Source of the DNA: DASQFQ01 sp035633075
GTDB taxonomy: Bacteria; Actinomycetota; Thermoleophilia; Solirubrobacterales; Solirubrobacteraceae
Assembly (NCBI GenBank): GCA_035633075.1
Contig: DASQFQ010000287.1
Location: 1-8,050, forward strand
Reading direction: 5' to 3'
DNA length: 8,050 nt
Each line of letters begins with the position of its first letter. Within the stretch, counting starts at the first letter, position 1. The notes below the pieces were generated by a model. The model ran no database searches, was not told the DNA's origin, and saw only the letters and a list, made by a program, of their open reading frames with translations. Positions 5,249-8,050 of this stretch are shown piece by piece. Made by a program: the position numbers and the translations under genes.

Positions 5249-6535
5249 ATGCTCTCCCCGTCCCTCACTCTGCTGCGCACCCAGTCGGACGAGCGCCTCG
5301 TGGAGCTCGCGCGCGGGGGGCACGAGCGCGCCTTCGAGGCGATCGTCGAGCGCTATCGCCGCGCCCTGCTGCGGGGCGCGCGCCGCGTCCTGCCCGAGGC
5401 CCGCGCCGAGGACGCGCTCCAGCAGGCGCTGCTGAGCGCCTGGACGGCGCTGCAGCGCGGCGACGAGGTGCGCGACCTGCGTGCGTGGCTGTACCGGATC
5501 GTCCACAACTGCGCGCTGAACGCCCTGCGCGTGTCGGGCTATGACTACGACGAGCTGCGGGAGACGCTCCGCATCACCGACGCGCCCGGTGACGAGCTCG
5601 AGCGCCGCGCCGTCGTGCGGCAGACGCTCACGAGCCTCGCAAGCCTGCCGGACCGCCAGCGCGAGGCGCTCCTGAGGACGGCGATCTCGGGGCGCAGCCA
5701 GGAGGAGGTGGCGCGCGACCTCGGGGTGTCCGACGGCGCCCTGCGCCAGCTCGTCCACCGGGCGCGCGTCTCCATGCGGGCGGCGGCGACCGCCGTTACG
5801 CCGCTGCCACTCGTCAACTGGCTCGCGGCGGGAGGCGCGAGCGGCGCCCCGCTGACCGACCGGATCGCCGAGCTCGCTGCGGGCGCCGCCCCAGCCGGAG
5901 CGGCCGCGACCCTCGCGAAGGCCGGGACCGTCGCTGTCCTGGCCGGCAGCGCCTTCACCGGTCCCGCGCTCGTGGACCGCGAGGCCGACCGGCCGCAGGG
6001 CGACGCCGCCGCCTCCGCCGCCACGGAGCCGCGCTCGGCGTCACGGGCGCAGCGTCCCGTCCCGGTGACGGGGGAGCGCCGGCCGGTGAGGAGGGTCGTC
6101 GCCCACGAGCGCCCGGTGCGGCGTGTCGCGGCGCACCGCGAGCCCAACAGCTCGGGCCGCGGCGGGCGCCGGCGCGGGCGCCGCGGCGGCTCCGGCCGAG
6201 GGCAACCGCGGCACGAGGACGCCGAGGAGCACCGGGACGACGACCGCTCGGGCCGCGGCGACCGTGACGAGGTGCGGGACGAGACCGAGGCCGAGCACGA
6301 GGACCACTCGGGATCGAACTCGAGCGATGACCGCGAGGTCGACGCCGAATCCGACGGCGATCGCGCGAGCGGAAGGGGCAGCGGAGGCGAGGCCGAGCCC
6401 GTCTCGAACGGGCCGCCCCCGCCGCTCGAGACGGTCGCGCCGCCGGCCACGCCGGACGAGCTCGAGGACCTCGAGCCGGAGCCGGGCACTGACCGCGACT
6501 CGGATTCCGAGTCGGCCGACTCGGGCCGCGGCTAG
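5249..6535 (+). CDS. ECF-type RNA polymerase sigma factor with hydrophobic segment and long charged C-terminal tail
   Basis: A 428-residue protein whose first ~178 residues are an ECF sigma factor: region 2 at about 25-95 (AFEAIVERYRRALLRGARR, EDALQQALLSAWTAL, LRAWLYRIVHNCALNALR) and region 4 at about 122-178 (LTSLASLPDRQREALLRTAI, then SQEEVARDLGVSDGALRQLV as the helix-turn-helix). Most ECF factors end here at about 180-200 residues. This one continues with an Ala/Gly-rich hydrophobic stretch at about 209-242 (AKAGTVAVLAGSAFTGPAL) that could cross the membrane once, then ~185 residues of low-complexity sequence: Arg-rich first, with a tandem repeat RPVRRVVAHE/RPVRRVAAHR and five SGRG motifs, then Asp/Glu-rich, with a Pro stretch. 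If the segment spans the membrane, the tail lies outside and could regulate the factor. No anti-sigma gene is adjacent. The ATG at 5249 has only a weak Shine-Dalgarno. The sigma call is firm; topology and tail function are inference. Confidence 0.9.
   Translation: MLSPSLTLLRTQSDERLVELARGGHERAFEAIVERYRRALLRGARRVLPEARAEDALQQALLSAWTALQRGDEVRDLRAWLYRIVHNCALNALRVSGYDYDELRETLRITDAPGDELERRAVVRQTLTSLASLPDRQREALLRTAISGRSQEEVARDLGVSDGALRQLVHRARVSMRAAATAVTPLPLVNWLAAGGASGAPLTDRIAELAAGAAPAGAAATLAKAGTVAVLAGSAFTGPALVDREADRPQGDAAASAATEPRSASRAQRPVPVTGERRPVRRVVAHERPVRRVAAHREPNSSGRGGRRRGRRGGSGRGQPRHEDAEEHRDDDRSGRGDRDEVRDETEAEHEDHSGSNSSDDREVDAESDGDRASGRGSGGEAEPVSNGPPPPLETVAPPATPDELEDLEPEPGTDRDSDSESADSGRG
6079..6145 (+). 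repeat. Tandem decapeptide repeat in the sigma-factor tail
   Basis: Within the coding sequence, RPVRRVVAHE is followed directly by RPVRRVAAHR, two copies differing at two positions. The DNA copies differ more than the protein copies, as in a repeat kept at the amino-acid level. It sits just after the predicted membrane segment and is strongly basic. Confidence 0.7.
6151..6532 (+). repeat. Three copies of a 13-mer encoding SGRG
   Basis: The 13-mer CTCGGGCCGCGGC occurs at 6151-6163, 6247-6259 and 6520-6532, always in the same reading frame and encoding Ser-Gly-Arg-Gly. Two further SGRG motifs use other codons, making five in the tail. The last copy ends the protein. This suggests repeat-driven expansion of a disordered tail. 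Confidence 0.7.
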
Positions 6536-6541
6536 TGGGCA

Positions 6542-6560
6542 ACCGGCAACGTTCGCCGGT
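6542..6560 (+). terminator. Weak hairpin just after the sigma-factor gene
   Basis: ACCGGC (6542-6547) pairs with GCCGGT (6555-6560) around a 7-base loop, 6 bases after the sigma stop codon. The stem is only 6 bp and no T-run follows, so terminator function is uncertain. Confidence 0.3.
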
Positions 6561-6703
6561 CACCCCAGTAGATCGAAGGTAGGCGTTCGCGCCGTCACGT
6601 TCAAGTTGCTTTCTCTTGGTGTCACAGCAGCGGGTCCAACGGCAGGCGCTGGGAGGAGCTCGAGTTCGTCGTCTCCTGACTCCAGACCACCAGGGACGGG
6701 CGG

Positions 6704-6732
6704 GAGAGGGGCGGCCACGTGCCGCCCCTCTC
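6704..6732 (+). terminator. Strong 12-bp hairpin between the sigma gene and the secreted-protein gene
   Basis: GAGAGGGGCGGC (6704-6715) pairs perfectly with GCCGCCCCTCTC (6721-6732) around a CACGT loop; two G-U pairs could extend it to 6702-6734. The following bases TTCGTCC hold only a poor U-tract. It may terminate sigma-gene transcription, or, if a promoter lies upstream, be an attenuator in the leader of the gene starting at 6793. Confidence 0.6.
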
Positions 6733-6739
6733 TTCGTCC

Positions 6740-6775
6740 ACTTCCGAGGCGATTGGGTGAAGTCGCCCCGGAAGT
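6740..6775 (+). promoter_or_regulatory. 13-bp leader hairpin just before the secreted-protein start
   Basis: ACTTCCG (6740-6746) pairs with CGGAAGT (6769-6775), and GGCGA (6748-6752) with TCGCC (6763-6767), interrupted by one A-C mismatch, with a 10-base loop TTGGGTGAAG. It ends 17 bases before the ATG at 6793 and 8 bases after the preceding hairpin. It may control translation or mRNA stability. The structure is seen in the sequence; its role is inferred. Confidence 0.5.
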
Positions 6776-6792
6776 CGCCCGATCTTGAGGGC

Positions 6793-7587
6793 ATGACCCG
6801 CAAAAACGGACTCCTCACCCTCGCCCTGACGTTCGCCGTCGCCTTGGTTCCGGCCGCTCCCGCGCTCGCCGCGAACGACGGCGACCGCCTCCCCCAGAAG
6901 TGGGAGAAGCGCCACAAGCTCAACCTCAAGCGCGACGACTCACGGCGCGACCTCGACAAGGATGGTCTCTCCAACTACGGCGAGTACCGCGCGCACACGA
7001 ACCCGCGCAAGCGCGATACCGATCGCGACGGCCGCCGCGACGGCCGCGAGGACTTCGACCGCGACCACCTGCGCAACGCGGTCGAGATCAAGATGGGCTA
7101 CGACCCCGGTGACGCCGACTCCGACGACGACGGCGTCAAGGACGGCAAGGAGCACGCCGGCCAGATCACCCAGCTCGACGACAGCTCGATCACCATCACC
7201 CTCGCCGCCGGCGGCTCGATCACCGCCCTGCTGAGCGACGACCTCCAGGTCAAATGCAAGTCCATCGAGGAGGATCAGGACAAGGACGAGGACGAGGATG
7301 AGGGCGACCACGAGGACGACGGCGACGCCGTGGGCTCCGACCACGACGAGGCCGACGACGAGCTCGTCGAGGACGAGCACGGCGAGGAGGGCGGCGACGG
7401 CCCCAAGGCCGAGAAGGCCACGGATGACGACGACGAGCACCAGTCCGAGGAGGCCCCCAACGACGAGCAGAACTCCTGCCGCGCGAAGCACCTCAAGGTC
7501 GGCGCCATTGTGCACAAGGCGAAGATCGAGCTCACGGGCGACGGCGCGGTCCTCGTTGCCATCAAGCTGGTCGCCAAGGACGAGTAG
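6793..7587 (+). CDS. Secreted calcium-binding-like protein: two TSP3-type repeats and a split beta domain with acidic insertion
   Basis: A 264-residue protein with a clear Sec signal peptide (TRK start, hydrophobic core, APALA-AN; likely cleavage after Ala26). Residues 53-86 and 87-120 are two 34-residue repeats of the thrombospondin type-3 kind: D-x-D-x-D at 53/55/57 and 87/89/91, NP or DP at 70-71 and 104-105, DxDxDG at 75-80 and 109-114, and DGxE at 83-86 and 117-120. These motifs usually bind calcium. From 123 a beta-rich stretch (GQITQLDDSSITITLAAGGS) resembles the start of a DUF5666-type barrel. It breaks off at Cys155, is followed by about 70 residues almost entirely Asp/Glu/Gly/His (159-226), and resumes after Cys229 with LKVGAIVHKAKIEL and VLVAIKLV. 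Cys155 and Cys229 are the only cysteines and could form a disulfide closing the acidic loop. Start: ATG with GAGG very close upstream. Secretion and the repeats are firm; the domain name is tentative and the function unknown. Confidence 0.85.
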   Translation: MTRKNGLLTLALTFAVALVPAAPALAANDGDRLPQKWEKRHKLNLKRDDSRRDLDKDGLSNYGEYRAHTNPRKRDTDRDGRRDGREDFDRDHLRNAVEIKMGYDPGDADSDDDGVKDGKEHAGQITQLDDSSITITLAAGGSITALLSDDLQVKCKSIEEDQDKDEDEDEGDHEDDGDAVGSDHDEADDELVEDEHGEEGGDGPKAEKATDDDDEHQSEEAPNDEQNSCRAKHLKVGAIVHKAKIELTGDGAVLVAIKLVAKDE

Positions 7588-7594
7588 GAGCACG

Positions 7595-7618
7595 CGCCCA
7601 CCCGCTGCGGGGTGGGCG
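7595..7618. terminator. First hairpin of the convergent terminator pair
   Basis: CGCCCACCC (7595-7603) pairs with GGGTGGGCG (7610-7618) around a 6-base loop, 8 bases after the stop of the secreted-protein gene. There is no U-tract, which is common for hairpin terminators in very GC-rich actinobacteria. It most likely serves the rightward gene. Confidence 0.6.
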
Positions 7619-7623
7619 GCGGC

Positions 7624-7655
7624 GGAGCGGGTCGCCGGCGACGGCGACCCGCTCC
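7624..7655. terminator. Second, 13-bp hairpin of the convergent terminator pair
   Basis: GGAGCGGGTCGCC (7624-7636) pairs perfectly with GGCGACCCGCTCC (7643-7655) around the loop GGCGAC. It lies 7 bases beyond the nadA stop on the minus strand and 36 bases beyond the stop of the plus-strand gene, so it can act in both directions. There is no T-run on either side. Confidence 0.65.
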
Positions 7656-7662
7656 TGCTCGT

Positions 7663-8050
7663 TCAGGCGATCGCCACCATGCGCTCGATCGGCAGCCGCG
7701 CCCGGTCGGCGATGTCGTCGGGCACCTTGACCACCGGAGCGCGGTCGCGGAGCGCGTCGCGCAGCTTGGGCAGCGTGATCATCTTCATGTAGCGGCAGCT
7801 GGCCGCCTCGTTGGCCGCCACGAAGTCGACGCCGGGCGCCGCCTCGCGCAGCGGGTACAGCATCCCGATCTCCGTTGCGACGATCGCCGTGCTCCCCGGC
7901 TCGGCCGTCCGGGCGTATGAGAGCATGCCGCCGGTGGAGAGCATATGCACCCCATCCGGGTCGACGTCGCCGGCGGCCACGTACTCCATCACCGAGGTCG
8001 AGCACCCGCACTCGGGATGGATGAGGAAGTCGGCGCCCGGGTGCTCCGCG
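7663..8050 (-). CDS. nadA: Quinolinate synthase NadA, C-terminal part
   Basis: The last 128 complete codons of nadA; the 5' part lies beyond the right edge. NadA is a cytoplasmic 4Fe-4S enzyme that condenses iminoaspartate with dihydroxyacetone phosphate to quinolinate, in de novo NAD synthesis. Two of the three cluster cysteines are visible: the one in HPEC (codon 8008-8010) and the one in AASCRYMKMI (codon 7795-7797), matching the second and third ligands of E. coli NadA (C200, C297). Other family marks are the CGCSTS run, LSTGGML (7920-7945 region), IVATEIGMLYPL and the C-terminal IERMVAI. An extra Cys follows HPEC (HPECGC), as in the Bacillus/actinobacterial type. It converges on the secreted-protein gene and is separated from it by two hairpins. 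Whether nadB/nadC follow upstream cannot be seen. Identification is firm. Confidence 0.95.
   Translation of the reverse strand, partial: AEHPGADFLIHPECGCSTSVMEYVAAGDVDPDGVHMLSTGGMLSYARTAEPGSTAIVATEIGMLYPLREAAPGVDFVAANEAASCRYMKMITLPKLRDALRDRAPVVKVPDDIADRARLPIERMVAIA

Noticed and set aside
6649..6692. tRNA- or tmRNA-3'-end-like stretch with GAGTTCG and a later CCACCA
   Set aside because: No T-arm, acceptor or anticodon stems can be paired, and there is no room for a full tmRNA without entering the sigma gene.
6748..6792. Resemblance of the leader hairpin GGCGA...TCGCC to the first stem of the fluoride (crcB) riboswitch
   Set aside because: The other conserved elements and the pseudoknot partner are missing, and the downstream gene is not a fluoride exporter.
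5955..6974. Long minus-strand open frame opposite the sigma-factor tail and spacer
   Set aside because: The product is Arg/Pro/Ala-rich nonsense typical of antisense frames in GC-rich DNA, while the plus-strand frame continues directly from a recognisable sigma factor.
1..8050. CRISPR array, insertion sequence, prophage or integration-site signatures
   Set aside because: No regularly spaced repeats, transposase-like frames, terminal inverted repeats or tRNA genes were seen; composition is even across the window.

Overview
The window is very GC-rich with GC-biased third positions and frequent GTG starts. Gene content points to a high-GC actinobacterium, and the protein style (short RNase R-like protein, ECF sigma factor with a long C-terminal extension, CGCS-type quinolinate synthase) best suits the Thermoleophilia/Solirubrobacterales. 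That placement is inference from recalled family patterns, not from a marker gene.

Left half (1-3438, minus strand): an operon read from right to left, ftsE - ftsX - S41 C-terminal processing peptidase (ctpA type) - RNB-family exoribonuclease (RNase R/II type, cut by the left edge). FtsE/FtsX and ctpA/RNase are each joined by a 4-base GTGA start/stop overlap. FtsEX is the ABC-type regulator of septal cell-wall hydrolysis. The S41 peptidase is a membrane-anchored PDZ protease. The RNase belongs to RNA decay.

Middle (3439-5172): a 66-bp divergent promoter region carries a perfect 9-bp inverted repeat, so that each side has the same TAGCCT -10-like box. It is followed on the plus strand by an M16 zinc peptidase with intact HxxEH...E ligands, and then by a 119-residue protein that looks like a nucleotidyltransferase fold without its catalytic carboxylates.

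Right half (5173-7587, plus strand): an ECF-type sigma factor with a hydrophobic segment and a ~185-residue charged, repetitive C-terminal tail. After a 257-bp spacer containing strong hairpins comes a secreted protein with two 34-residue thrombospondin-type-3 calcium-binding repeats and a beta-rich domain split by a ~70-residue acidic insertion, which is bracketed by the protein's only two cysteines. No anti-sigma gene is visible. The sigma factor and secreted protein form the most novel part of the window and may be a membrane-tethered signalling pair (speculative).

Right edge (7663-8050, minus strand): the C-terminal part of quinolinate synthase nadA, convergent with the secreted-protein gene. 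The two are separated by two strong GC-rich hairpins that likely act as a bidirectional terminator.
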